Shown one piece after another: positions 17,966-27,417 of a stretch of 28,544 bases of DNA. The stretch is from Chara braunii. Lineage: Eukaryota; Streptophyta; Charophyceae; Charales; Characeae. The stretch covers positions 779,808 to 808,351 of the forward strand of contig BFEA01000202.1 in NCBI GenBank assembly GCA_003427395.1, written 5' to 3'. How positions within the stretch are numbered: the stretch's first letter is position 1; each line of letters starts with the position of its first letter. Below the pieces are notes generated by a model. That model did not search any database. It had not been told where the DNA came from and worked only from the letters and a program-made list of their open reading frames with translations. Position numbers and translations under genes: made by a program.

Positions 17966-18284
17966 TTCAAAAGGGAAAGACTATTGGAAAGAAATTTTAA
18001 ATGACAATAAAAAATACGTGACAAAATGCGAAAAAATTAAAATTGGAATAAATGGAAAAATTCAAAAAAAAATTGCCATATTTTGGGGGGGTTATTTTGA
18101 ATTTTTAACGAATTTAAATGATAATTATGAAAATAATTTAAATCGGGATTTCCGAATTACTTTGAAAAAGAAAAGAAATGTTGGAAAGAAAAGATTAAAT
18201 TCGAGAAAAATAAAACGAAGTTTGAAAAAGAAATCCGAGGATTTTCAAAATGAAAAGAAGGTTGAATCCCCTATACTTCAATCC
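17886..18284 (+). other. AT-rich leader of element 3
   Basis: After the T run, a GC-rich block leads into ctggtagcctagattaattt and then about 320 bases of AT-rich sequence with no supported gene. The Lys/Asn-rich open frame from 18018 is a result of base composition. At about 18285 composition switches sharply to GC-rich gag sequence. Confidence 0.5.
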
Positions 18285-18635
18285 CCCCCGTGGCGAAGGG
18301 TTGTGGTCCCGTGCCTCCCTATAGGCGAGCGCCTCTGGCTCGCCTTCTCAACCCTCTCCCGGGCACACGACCACTCTGGTCACGCTGGCGCGTCGCCCCC
18401 CGAGGTCCCTCAGCAGGACCTCCCTCAGGGCTTTGTCCCTCCTTGTGGTGTCCTTTCCGCTAAGGAGCGCTCGACCATCTTGGGTTGGCGTGGGTGTTTG
18501 CGCTGCCGCCAGGACGGTCATACCTCCTCGCGGTGCCCTTACACCGCCGCCCTCAACCGCCACTATGCTGAGCTCTCTCGCCAACATCGCGCTCAGTCCC
18601 CCCCCGACGCCTCGCATCCCCGCGGCGCCTCCTAG
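18285..18635 (+). pseudogene. Element 3 gag remnant with zinc knuckle
   Basis: Only the C-terminal end of gag is present: a Pro-rich stretch, KERSTILGWRG, then an intact CCHC knuckle at 18495-18536 (C-LR-C-RQDG-H-TSSR-C), ending in a stop at 18635. The capsid core that element 2 retains is missing, so the gene is 5'-truncated at the junction with the AT-rich leader. The open frame continues artificially upstream to 18018 in AT-rich sequence. Pol follows in another frame. Confidence 0.7.
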
Positions 18636-19327
18636 CTACGGTGCAATGTACACCTGCGCCCTCCTCAGTAGTCGTCTTCCCGACATCTCTGTTGCGGTTT
18701 GCCCCTCTCGCTACTGGAGTCGAGGTATCGCAGAACCTGACAGAGTGTACGCAGTCCTCTGTTGCAGTACCATCTGCGCCTCCGCAGACCACAGTCTCCC
18801 CTCCTACCTCTCCGCGACTACCGACTTGTCGAGCCATTCGCTCATCCCGTTGTAGCGAGTAGCTTGCGACTTGCGAGAACGTTGTGTCCTCCCTTCTGGA
18901 CTTGGGCATGCTCCAGGCTCGTCAGGAGCGACTTACCATCTATGTCGCTGCACTGTGTCGCCTTCTCGCCATCCTCTCTGACCCTGATCGCACCCTCCCG
19001 GTCATTCTAGTACGACTGGGGACCTCCACGAGGGTGTACTCAGTGATGTGGGATTTCGGTTCTAAAGGCGACTTCATTCACCCACGTGTGGTGATAGAAA
19101 CCCGCTTACCCACGACAAGGTCTCCGACTCCCATCTTCGTCACCCTAGGAGATGACAAGGCCCAGCGCTTCTTCGATCAGATGGTCACCGACCTCCCCTT
19201 CTTCCTCACTCTCGAGCCGACTGATCGTCCCCCAACTTCTCGTCGCCACCGCTCCTCTGCACACTTCGATGTGATGGAGACAGGGTACAATTTCATTCTC
19301 GATACTTCGTGGTTTCGTCGGTTCTGA
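18636..19327 (+). pseudogene. Element 3 protease region with altered active site
   Basis: The frame used by RT can be read from about 18641 through a Pro/Ser-rich linker, a TAG at 18860-18862 and a protease-like domain to TGA 19325-19327. The expected DTG or DSG active site reads W-D-F-G-S (Asp at 19052-19054), followed by GDFIHPRVV in place of a typical ATHNFI. The later segment HFDVMETGYNFILDTSWFRR matches the usual 'YDVILGMDWL' protease end. Known retroelement proteases need D-T/S-G, so this copy is probably inactive. Confidence 0.7.
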
Positions 19328-20470
19328 AGCACCGAGGCCGATTGGGCAACCAACACTCTCGTTCTCAGAATGAAGTGTGGAAAGACGTATCATGTACCTT
19401 ATATAGGTACCACTGCAACACCAAGCCCCAATCCTCCTCCCCTGGAGCCTTTCGTGCCCATACCATCTCCTACTATCACTGTCACCTCTCCTCGACAGTT
19501 CCCCCACTTCATCCGACAGGACGACGTCACCTTCTTTACGGTGAATATTACGAATCTCTTGCAGTATGATTCACCCTGTCCAGACACCGAGCTCATCTGT
19601 CTGGAGCCAGATCCTCCTTCTATCTCTATGGCTTCCATCTCTACGTCCCTCCCTCTACCGTCCATCGAGTCCACCCCGCCGTCGGGCGCTGACACTGGCG
19701 TTGAGGAACTCGCACACTATACGGCCGACCTGGAGCCCGCAGTTCGTGACCTAATTCGAGAGTACCACGACGTTTTCCCATCGTTGTTTTTCTACGTCGG
19801 CATCCCACCGATGCGCGGCGTCGAGCATTCCATCCAGCTTGTGCTTGACTATCGTGTTCACCACCAGGTATCCTACAGACTCTCGATCCCCGAGGCCACC
19901 GAACTCGAGCGTCAGCTTGAGGAGCTTCTGAGAATGGGTTTCATTAAACCCAACAACTCCCCGTGGGGTGCACCCATCCTCTTTGCTCGCAAAGCGGATG
20001 GAACTCTCCGTCTCTACATTGATTATTGCGGGCTCAACCGCTACACGGTTAAGAACAACTACCCCATGTCTCGTTGCGACGAGCTGTTCGACCGCCTAGC
20101 AGGCAACCGCTTCTTTACGAAGATTGATCTTCGTAACGGTTACCATCAGATTCGCGTCGCTGCAGCGGACCAGCTGAAGACAGCGTTTCGATCGCGCTTC
20201 AGCCACTATGAGTTTACGGTGATGCCATTCGGCCTCACCAACGCACCCGCTACCTTCCAGAGGGCGATGAACGACATATTCAGGGTCATCCTGGAGCAGT
20301 ACGTTCTCGTCTACCTCGGCGATATCCTGATCTACATTCGTACCCTTGAGGAGCATCTCGGACACCTCCACGACGTCCTTGACCGCTTGCGCAGACATGG
20401 CTTTTATGTCAAGCTGAGCAAGTGCCGCTTTGGCCAGCACAAAGTGGATTTCTTAGGACACTGTGTCTGA
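19328..20470 (+). pseudogene. Element 3 reverse transcriptase with YLGD active site
   Basis: RT copies the element RNA to DNA. Reading from the stop at 19327, the domain starts with a linker and then HDVFPSLF, RGVEHSIQL, MGFIKPNNSPWGAPILFARK, LRLYIDYCGLN, FFTKIDLRNGYHQIRV, FRSRFSHYEFTVMPFGLTN and APATFQRAMNDIF. The catalytic YxDD box reads Y-L-G-D (20312-20323), with Gly replacing the first Asp. It ends LSKCRFGQHKVDFLGHCV and stops at 20470. The next part resumes in another frame within ten bases (VSDQGLHMDDAKI), so a one- or two-base indel lies near 20465. Confidence 0.85.
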
Positions 20471-21461
20471 CCAGGGTCTCCACATGGATGACGCGAAGAT
20501 CACTTCTATTGCGGAGTGGCCCGTCCCGACATCCGCCAAGAAGCTTTGCGGCTTCCTAGGCCTCACTAGCTACTATAGTAATTTCATCCAGAGATACGCT
20601 AGGCATTCCTACGTCCTTTCCTCCACCCTCCTCTGGAAGAACCCGCCATGGGCTTGGACACCCCTCAACGAGGATGCCTTCCGCGCCCTCAAGAAGGCGG
20701 TGACATGTGCACCGGTTCTTCACCTACCCAATTTTGATCGCCCTTTTATCCTTACCACTCATGCGTCAGACTTTGCTGTAGGGGCAGTGCTTTCTCAGAT
20801 TTTCTTCTCCTCTCCTGATTCTTCTCATCTTTGCATCCCTCGCTTCCCACCCCTTACCCGTACCACTGCTTCCCGCCTGACACCTACTCGTCCAACTACT
20901 GACGAGCCTTCTATTGACTATTCTCCTACCATCGCCGAGGACGGTACTGTCGAGTCTCGCTCAGGTGATTGTCCCATAGCCGTCTACTCCCGTCAGCTCC
21001 TTCCCGCTGAGATAAACTACACTGTTGATGAACGTGAGGTTCTTGCAGTAGTTTATATCGCTCGGCACTGGCGTCATTACCTGCACGGGGCACCATTCAC
21101 AGTGCGCACGGACAACTCTGTTGTCCAAGCTTTTTTGACAAAGCCGAAACTCACTCCTCGACGGGCTCGCTGGTGGTACGATCTATCCGAGTTTAGTTTC
21201 ACCACTTAGCACGTCAAGGGTGAGACTTATCGGGTCGCAGAGGCCTTATCCCGACGCCTTGACCGTGATCTGGAGCAGATCCAACTTGCTGACTATCGTG
21301 ACATCCATGCGACCCTTCAGAGTGGCAAGACCGTCCCGAACTACTATCTCGGGGACAACGGTCTTGTATACTGGCATGGTTCACAGGGCACCGGTGAGCC
21401 CCGTATTTGCGTTCCCTCCACTGGACAACTACGTGTTCGAGCGGTAGCAGAGTTCTATGAT
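20463..21461 (+). pseudogene. Element 3 RNase H, connection and start of integrase
   Basis: This frame holds the connection segment (KKLCGFLGLTSYYSNFIQRY) and the RNase H domain. The first catalytic motif reads TTHASDFAVGAVLSQ, with His (CAT 20760-20762) where Asp is expected. The Glu motif (DEREVLAVV) and the VRTDNSVV motif are kept. A long Pro/Thr-rich insert (20810-20980) separates the first two motifs; element 2 has a shorter insert at the same place, so this may be a family trait. TAG 21207-21209 interrupts TTxHVKGETYRVAEALSRRL. The frame continues to EFYDQAAAG near 21461, the approach to the integrase zinc finger. Confidence 0.8.
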
Positions 21462-21478
21462 CAGGCAGCCGCCGGTCA

Positions 21479-22855
21479 AAGAACTACTTCGCAGAGTGTC
21501 CCACCTGTCAGGAGGTGAACATTACGAACCACCTACCTTATGGTTTGCTCCAGCCTCTTCCTATGCCTGAGGGTCGTTGGCAGTCCATCTCAATGGACTT
21601 CATTGGTCCTCTTCGTCCTCCGACCCCCCGCGGTTGTGATGCTATCTTGGTTGTCGTCCACCACTTCACGAAGCGCGCACGCTTTGTTTCGTGCCGCTAT
21701 GCCATCTGTGCACGTGAGGTCGCCGACATCGTGTTTAACCGAGTCGTGCGTGACCATGGCTTACCTCTGAGCATCATATATGACCGTTACCCGCGCTTTA
21801 ACAGCCGATTTTGGCGACGACTCCACGAGGTTTACAACACCCAGCTCCGCTTCTCCTCGTCTTACCATCCCCAGACCGATGGTCAGACCGAGGTCACAAA
21901 CAGGACTCTCGGAGATATTCTTCGAAAGATTGTTCGTGACGACCAGCAGTGGGATCTCCATCTTGCCCACGTGGAGATAGCCTCCAACCACGCCGTCTCG
22001 CCAGCCACGGGGATGTCACCTTACTATTGTGACCTCAGCTATCACCCTCGTGTTCCCGCAGACTTCCTTCGACCGTCACAGATGCACCCCGACGCGAGTT
22101 GTCCCGTGCTGGATGATTGGGTTGCACACATGACGTCGATCATGAAGACCGCGAATGAGCACATAGCCGCTTCCGAGACTCGCATGGCCACACTTGCGAA
22201 CCGATCGAGGATGGATCATCCATTCAAAGTCGGTGATGATGTGCTTATCGACGCCCGCCATTTACAGCTCGAAGCGGGCACGCTTTGCAATTTCAAGTGT
22301 CGCTTCTTTGGCTCATACCGCATTCTCCAAGTCGTCGGTTCTGATAGGGCTTCTAGCCCGGTCAGCTTTCGTGTGAAGCTGCCCGACTACCTACGCCAGG
22401 CTCGTGTACACGATGTCTACCACGTCTTGTTATTGCGTCCCTACCACAGACCATCTGAGCGTTTCGCTGGACGACCATACGAGCGCCCTCCACCCATCAT
22501 GGTGGATGGCCACGAGGAGTTCCTCGTTTCAGACATCATTGGTCGTCGAGTCACCCATGACAACCCTCCTCACGTCGAGTATCTCGTACGTTGGAAGGGT
22601 TACCCTAATGAGGAGGCTACTTGGGAGCCCATCGAGCACTTGCAGCACGCTCGCATGTTGGTGCGTGCCTATGATCGTGCTCGTCGTGCTGGGTTGACTG
22701 CTCCTCGTCAACCCACTGACCCTCTTCCTTCTCGCTCGGTTGAGGAGACCGCTGAAGTCGAGCTTGCTCCATCCGAGGCAGACCTTCAACAACAGTCGGA
22801 TGCTTCTGAGCGTCCACAACACACTCGTCATCATCCTGCTCGATACGACGATTGA
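21479..22855 (+). CDS. Element 3 integrase with GPY/F module and C-terminal chromodomain
   Basis: A 446-residue frame from the ATG-like position at 21515 is open from about 21479. It begins with the two Cys of the zinc finger (CPTC), but the His pair is lost in a small deletion near 21462-21478. The catalytic triad is intact: Asp in SMDFIGPL (21596-21598), Asp in IIYDRY (21782-21784) and Glu in TDGQTEVTN (21890-21892), with 35 residues between the last two as in Ty3/gypsy integrases. Downstream are VGDDVLIDARHLQL and KCRFFGSYRILQVV (GPY/F-like). The chromodomain (about 22513-22680) is EFLVSDIIGRR then VEYLVRWKGYPNEEATWEP, with its aromatic positions present. The protein ends at TGA 22855. It is the best-preserved coding sequence of the three elements, yet it cannot work without the finger and the upstream enzymes. 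Confidence 0.85.
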   Translation, partial: KNYFAECPTCQEVNITNHLPYGLLQPLPMPEGRWQSISMDFIGPLRPPTPRGCDAILVVVHHFTKRARFVSCRYAICAREVADIVFNRVVRDHGLPLSIIYDRYPRFNSRFWRRLHEVYNTQLRFSSSYHPQTDGQTEVTNRTLGDILRKIVRDDQQWDLHLAHVEIASNHAVSPATGMSPYYCDLSYHPRVPADFLRPSQMHPDASCPVLDDWVAHMTSIMKTANEHIAASETRMATLANRSRMDHPFKVGDDVLIDARHLQLEAGTLCNFKCRFFGSYRILQVVGSDRASSPVSFRVKLPDYLRQARVHDVYHVLLLRPYHRPSERFAGRPYERPPPIMVDGHEEFLVSDIIGRRVTHDNPPHVEYLVRWKGYPNEEATWEPIEHLQHARMLVRAYDRARRAGLTAPRQPTDPLPSRSVEETAEVELAPSEADLQQQSDASERPQHTRHHPARYDD

Positions 22856-23567
22856 CTCAAACTTATCTTCCCATGTCTTTGACTTCTCTGTACTCCATCC
22901 ACTCAAGTGTTGCCACTTCAACTCGTCGACGTTGCGACTCTTCCTCGACGACATCGGTAGCTTTATGGCCTTCGTCACGATCAGCTCTGCCTACTTTAGA
23001 CGTTGTCACTCTCTTCCCACCTTACCCTGTACAGTACCTTGGTTGTGTCGCATGATGGTCTCCCTTCGTTGGGTTCCTCTGAGTTGAGCTCTCCCTTGGT
23101 ATACGCATAGGCATCGCGACTGTAGTGTTGCCCTGACTTCCCAACTTATGGATCCAGCTCCGACTTCCCCCACCTTAGGAGTCATTTGCATGATTCCCTT
23201 ACCCATCACTTTTTCTACCCTCTGCCGGCCCTCACGCCCTAGTTAGGCAGCCTTGCATGCCTCATCTAGGTGCGCCCAGTATACCAGGCTCGCTTATTCC
23301 CTTGCATGGTCGACCCTCCATAGCGTTCACCCCTTCAGTCGAGCATTACCCGCCCTGATGGTCTATCTGTTAGGGTCATTGGTTTTGTTCGCTCCCAGTT
23401 CCTTACCCTCATTAAGCCTGATGATACGTGTCTCCCTGTCATTATGTGTGGATGCCCTTAGGAGTTTATCGACCCCTAGGCTGCATTCGCCACCCTCAGA
23501 GACCATCCCACCCTGTGGTTTGCGACACACTGCTCCTGTGACATATGGTTGTCTTGTTGTTGCTTGG
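22856..23567 (+). other. Downstream flank of element 3, no gene seen
   Basis: About 710 bases follow the integrase stop with no recognisable protein. It should contain the polypurine tract and 3' LTR. I cannot place a TG start because no 5' copy is available for comparison and no clear purine run is seen. Confidence 0.4.
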
Positions 23568-23775
23568 TTGCTTTCAGACTGAGGCTACTTGCCTCTAACA
23601 TTTCTAGGATTTAGTTGTTTCTGCTTTTGCTGTTCTCAGGACTTATACACTAGTCAGTTGTTTCAAACTGAGGATACTGCCTCCAACATTCTAGGACTTA
23701 GATGTCATTACTTTCTGTTTTTCTATGACATGTATACTAGTTAGTTGCTTCTGCTTTCACTTAGGCTGTTAGTAG
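23568..23775. repeat. 87-90 bp tandem repeat, 2.3 copies
   Basis: Units start at 23568 (ttgctttcagactgaggcta), 23658 (ttgtttcaaactgaggatac) and 23745 (ttgcttctgctttcacttag). Shared phrases include cctctaacatt/cctccaacatt, ctaggatttag/ctaggacttag and atacactagtcag/atactagttag. It may be part of the element 3 LTR. Confidence 0.75.
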
Positions 23776-23950
23776 TGGCATTGCTGTTTTTGCTACATTT
23801 TCTAGCCTAGGTTGCATCGCATGGACTCAGCATGGAGCTTGCTCTGCATCCTAGACTACTCGGGTTTTCCTTTTCTTTGGTAGAGTTCCACTTCTTGGCG
23901 GAAGCGTGCTTGTATCTAGGCGATCCATCACAGGCCGTGTAGCGGACCTC

Positions 23951-24258
23951 TGGTTGGCCTGTGAGACCAGCCCCTTGGCCTGTTCTCACAGGCGTGTGTT
24001 GTATTCGGGGTAGTCCAGTCCAGGCCGGTACCTCTGTCGGTACCAGCCAGTCCAGTCCAGTCAGTCCACGGGGGTATATCCCAGCCAGAGTCTGTATTTG
24101 GGATCATTCTGCCTTCGCACAGTTTGGAGTACGTGCGTTGGAGTCTCGCGTGGGAGCTGCGCTGTGCCATCTTGCTCCACTCTCATCCTCCATCTCCATC
24201 TCTATCCCAGGCGGAGCACCACACCTGGTGGGTCCGCCACAAATCCCAATACTTGATA
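23951..24258 (+). repeat. Left member of a miniature inverted LTR-like pair
   Basis: About 308 bases starting TGGTTGGCCTGTGAGACCAG align with the reverse complement of 24522-24831. Matches run through cctg-ctcacaggc, agtccagtccag, cggtacc-ctgtcggtacca, gggtatatcccagc/ggggtacaccccagc, tttggagtacgtgcg and a trinucleotide-rich catcctccatctcc stretch, to gggtccgccac. No coding potential is supported. The far end is approximate. Confidence 0.7.
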
Positions 24259-24269
24259 TATCCGGGAGC

Positions 24270-24299
24270 GGGGCGGGGCGGGGCGGGGCGGGGCGGGGC
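24270..24299 (+). repeat. (GGGGC)6 pentanucleotide repeat
   Basis: Six exact GGGGC units lie between the two LTR-like arms. Four or more G4 runs with single-base spacers could form a G-quadruplex, in theory. Confidence 0.9.
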
Positions 24300-24508
24300 A
24301 GGTGTGGGCGCTGGGCACGTGCACGTGCGGCAGCAGGCCTTGGCGCTTGGTGCTACCGCACATGTTCGGCATGTGGTGCCTTTTCCCCTCTCGCAGCTGC
24401 TGCTGTTTTTCTCCCGTCTTTTTCAAAAACTGTCCAAATCCCATTGTCAGGGATTGGCGCCGCAATTCCTTTGTTGCTGCAGGATGGGTGGGAGCGGGGA
24501 ACGTTCCC

Positions 24509-24519
24509 GCTCTGATACC
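24509..24519 (-). promoter_or_regulatory. Primer-binding-site look-alike for initiator tRNA-Met
   Basis: The minus strand reads GGTATCAGAGC two to three bases after a tgttaca LTR-type end (24522). Many plant LTR elements use TGGTATCAGAGC here; only the leading T is C. With the TG start at 24831 this gives a 310-base LTR-like unit. Confidence 0.5.
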
Positions 24520-24521
24520 GG

Positions 24522-24831
24522 TGTAACAGGACAGCCGGAGTGGCGGTCCCATCAACGTGGAGGACGAAGAGATGAGGAAGAAGGTGGAGATGGCGGTGGA
24601 GCTGGAAGACATAAAGCAGCACCGCAGAAGACTGAGCACGCACGTACTCCAAAATGTGCACATGAAGAGTCATCCAAAGTACAGACTGCAGCTGGGGTGT
24701 ACCCCAGCAGACCAACTGGACTGGACTGGACTGTACTGGTACCGACAGTGGTACCGGGCTGGACTGAACTGGACTGAATATCCACATGGCCTGTGAGATC
24801 AGGCCAACAGCCTGGTTCCACAGGCCGAACA
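24522..24831 (-). repeat. Right member of the miniature inverted LTR-like pair
   Basis: On the minus strand it starts TGTTCGGCCTGTGGAACCAG at 24831 and ends ctgttaca at 24522, with a tRNA-Met-like primer site next to it. It is the inverted homologue of 23951-24258. The five bases flanking the outer ends (acctc and gaatc) do not match, so a single insertion of the whole unit is not proven. Confidence 0.65.
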
Positions 24832-25251
24832 GAATCGAGGCCTGCTGCAATAAGGGACGCTGGACCCGTTTTCCAGCAGGTGCCACCACCACTACCAGGC
24901 CTGGCGGATGTTAAAAAAAAAAAAAGAACGGCTGTCTGCTACGGGTGTAGCCACAGCGGGCATCCGCTTGTTGTTTAGAAGAGGAGGAAAGATGATGGAA
25001 TAGAGATGATGATGGCGAGTGAAAGAGAAAATGCAATGGGCTCAAACTTTGAACATGTCTGTTTTTTTTTCTTCTTCTTCCTTCTCCTTTCCCTTCCACT
25101 TCCACTTGAGTTGTGTAATCTTGCATTATAGTTGAGTTTTCCATTGTGAGCTGAGCAGATCATAACAGGCTCTATTTAGCAAATGTCACAGTGGTTATGC
25201 AAAACTTGGGTGTTGTGATGAACTGTTTTCATTTGTTCGATTTCTTTGCAG
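24832..25251 (+). other. Probable intron sequence upstream of the LamG/IPT exon
   Basis: No gene is seen. The segment holds a run of 13 A at about 24911, a T run at 25061 and pyrimidine-rich sequence that ends in ttcgatttctttgcag (25236-25251), a strong 3' splice acceptor. The branch region cannot be fixed. Confidence 0.5.
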
Positions 25252-27417
25252 ATCCGCCAGTGGTGAGAGATCAGATTCTCATGAGATTTGGTTGTCATTT
25301 AGGATTACTCTGGAGGACAGAGGAGAAAGCATTTGGAGTATTTGATGGCATGTTTGTCTACCTTTCCTCTAAGTCTATACAAGACCAGATGTGGCATCAG
25401 GTGTCAGTATCAATTGACAAAAATGGTTACGGACGACTTTTTGTTGATGGCATCTCCCAGCAGCTTACCAAGGGCCGGATCAGCGAACGCAAGCGCTACC
25501 ATTCCCAGATTGGGATGATCTTCCAGACAGATTATGCACCCTTTTTATGCCCACCTGCTTCCCCAGCCCAAGCCTTGTCAACAATCTCCATGTCCTCGAC
25601 TTTCCCCTCATTTAATTCACAGAATAGCAGTATTGCCACTTTTGACCAAGAGAAATTGAGATTCCTATCAAGCATCCAAGCCCTGAGAGGGACAAAGTCC
25701 TTTCTTGAAGGAAAAGGGACCTCTGCAGAAGATGGACACATCAATCTAGAAATCAATTCAGGAGAGTTAGCACCCGTACCCAACATGAATCTCAAGCTTG
25801 CATATCGGACCCTTCTCACAGTCAATTTTTCATCAGAAAGATCTAAATGGCTCTACCCTCCAATCACCCAGATGGCACACGTGCCACAAGGCCTTCGTCA
25901 TAATCGTAATGCAATGCATCACCATTTACGAGGCAGCAAAAGGTCCCTCTACCTTGATGTCTGGCCATTTCTTGGTGGATACTACAGTGTTGAGTTTTCG
26001 CCTCACCCACAAAATCTTACGTGGGACATCCCAGATGAAGTTGAATCGCTTTGTCATTGCAGTCTTGACATTGGTCGGGCATGCGATCCATTCTTTGAGA
26101 CATTTGATGGCCTCATTGATGAAGTGCAGGTCTGGAATCGTAGTCTCACTTCCTCAGAGATCAGTGAGTTTATGTTTTCACTTCCCCTCTGTGTTTCCTC
26201 ACTTGCATACAATAATTGCCGGGCTTGGCAAAGTGACTATGTGATTGATCTCATTGGGTATTACAAGTTTGGAACACCTTGCCGCCCTCCTTTCGCTGTT
26301 AGACCACCTGATGAGGCACCTATTCAGCCTGCAACCAACCCTCAGCCCGAGACCATCACCACGCCTCCGAATAGTTCATTGTCCTCGGCCTTCTCTTTGC
26401 GACCACCAGACCTCAAAATAAAGCAATTCCAGTCACAGAAACAACTAGAACATCTCATTGAGTCTCCAGTAACCCATAGGTTGCCAGTTAACCTCAGCAG
26501 TCAATCATTTGGACTGGCATCACTCAACCCTCGGCTTTCTGCCACTTCTCTGTCTCTTTCAGCAAGTGATTCTCCGCCACAACTAGATCACTCTAAGAGG
26601 AGTCGTGGTCATCCAACACTTCATGTCCGACACGATCATCAGGCCCTACCGTCCATGCAGCTTACTGCAGACCATTCTTTGGTTCTGAGAAACTCCCGGA
26701 CCAGAGGATCCTCTTACGTAACAGAGTTTGGGATCCCTCCTCCTCGGACACTTTCTCAATCAGTAGATCTCAGAGTCTCCTCTGCACCACCCCTGATGAT
26801 GTGCACGGGACTTCGTTGCAACAACAAGGGGGTACATGGAGGAAAGCATCGCAAATTGCTGTGGGATGAAGGGTGGCTGGAGCAACATGTAGTGGATAAC
26901 AGTGCGTTTGATTCAGATTCTGCAAATGATGAGGATGTCCTTGCCAGCAACTCACACAGTCCAAGCAAAACACGAAAGCATGCAGCTCCTGCAATTGTTC
27001 TGACATGGAGGAAGCCCTTCTGGTTCTCATCTGCTCCGTGGGTTTCCCCAACAATAACATTCTACAAGGGATCATTTCTCCCTCTAAATGGAAAGAAGAG
27101 AATACTGTTTCGTGGACTTGGGTTTGCTCGAAGCTCTTTTGCAAAATGCATTGTTACTGCTACCGGTATTGGTGTGCCTCTACTCATTCCGAGGCAAAGC
27201 AAGAAGGCAGGTAGCTCTCATTCTGCTGAAAACAAGCTGGTGACTTCAGGTGAAGTCCTTGGGTACATTGAAAACGAAAGCCTGATGTTCAGCTACTTTT
27301 CATCACTCAACTGCACAGCACCCACAATTACAATCTCAGGTGATTCCTTTGCGTTGGGAGCTTCAAACGATGGAGGTCGCACAGAACAGAGTGAGCCAAT
27401 TCCAACAAGAGTAACAG
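25252..27417 (+). CDS. Internal exon of a LamG-like and IPT/TIG-like domain protein
   Basis: The exon follows acceptor tttgcag and ends at a good donor, CAG|GTGAGC (27418); the frame stays open to TGA 27452. Both borders split a codon after its first base (phase 1), giving 2166 bases or 722 codons. The first part looks like a concanavalin/LamG fold: MWHQVSVSIDKNGYGRLFVDG (25390-25450) and, after about 200 extra residues, TFDGLIDEVQVWNRSLTSSE (26099-26165). A Ser/Pro/Gln-rich linker follows (about 26290-26990). The end has an IPT/TIG-like segment: WVSPTITFYKGSF, then ILFRGLGFARSSFAKCIV, then NCTAPTITISGDSF. Several N-x-S/T sequons (NFSS, NLTW, NRSL) fit a secreted or cell-surface protein. No signal peptide or membrane segment is in this exon. 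The function is unknown; carbohydrate or protein adhesion is only a family-based guess. Confidence 0.7.

Noticed and set aside
18018-18284. Lys/Asn-rich N-terminal extension of element 3 gag
   Set aside because: It is AT-rich leader sequence that happens to stay open; composition switches abruptly at the true gag remnant.
24124-24777. 217-codon plus-strand frame
   Set aside because: It spans both miniature arms and the (GGGGC)6 repeat, and the inverted arms explain its sequence.
25191-25251. Start of the LamG protein at 25191
   Set aside because: The frame there begins with GTG, not ATG, and a strong splice acceptor follows at 25250-25251, so these residues are intronic.
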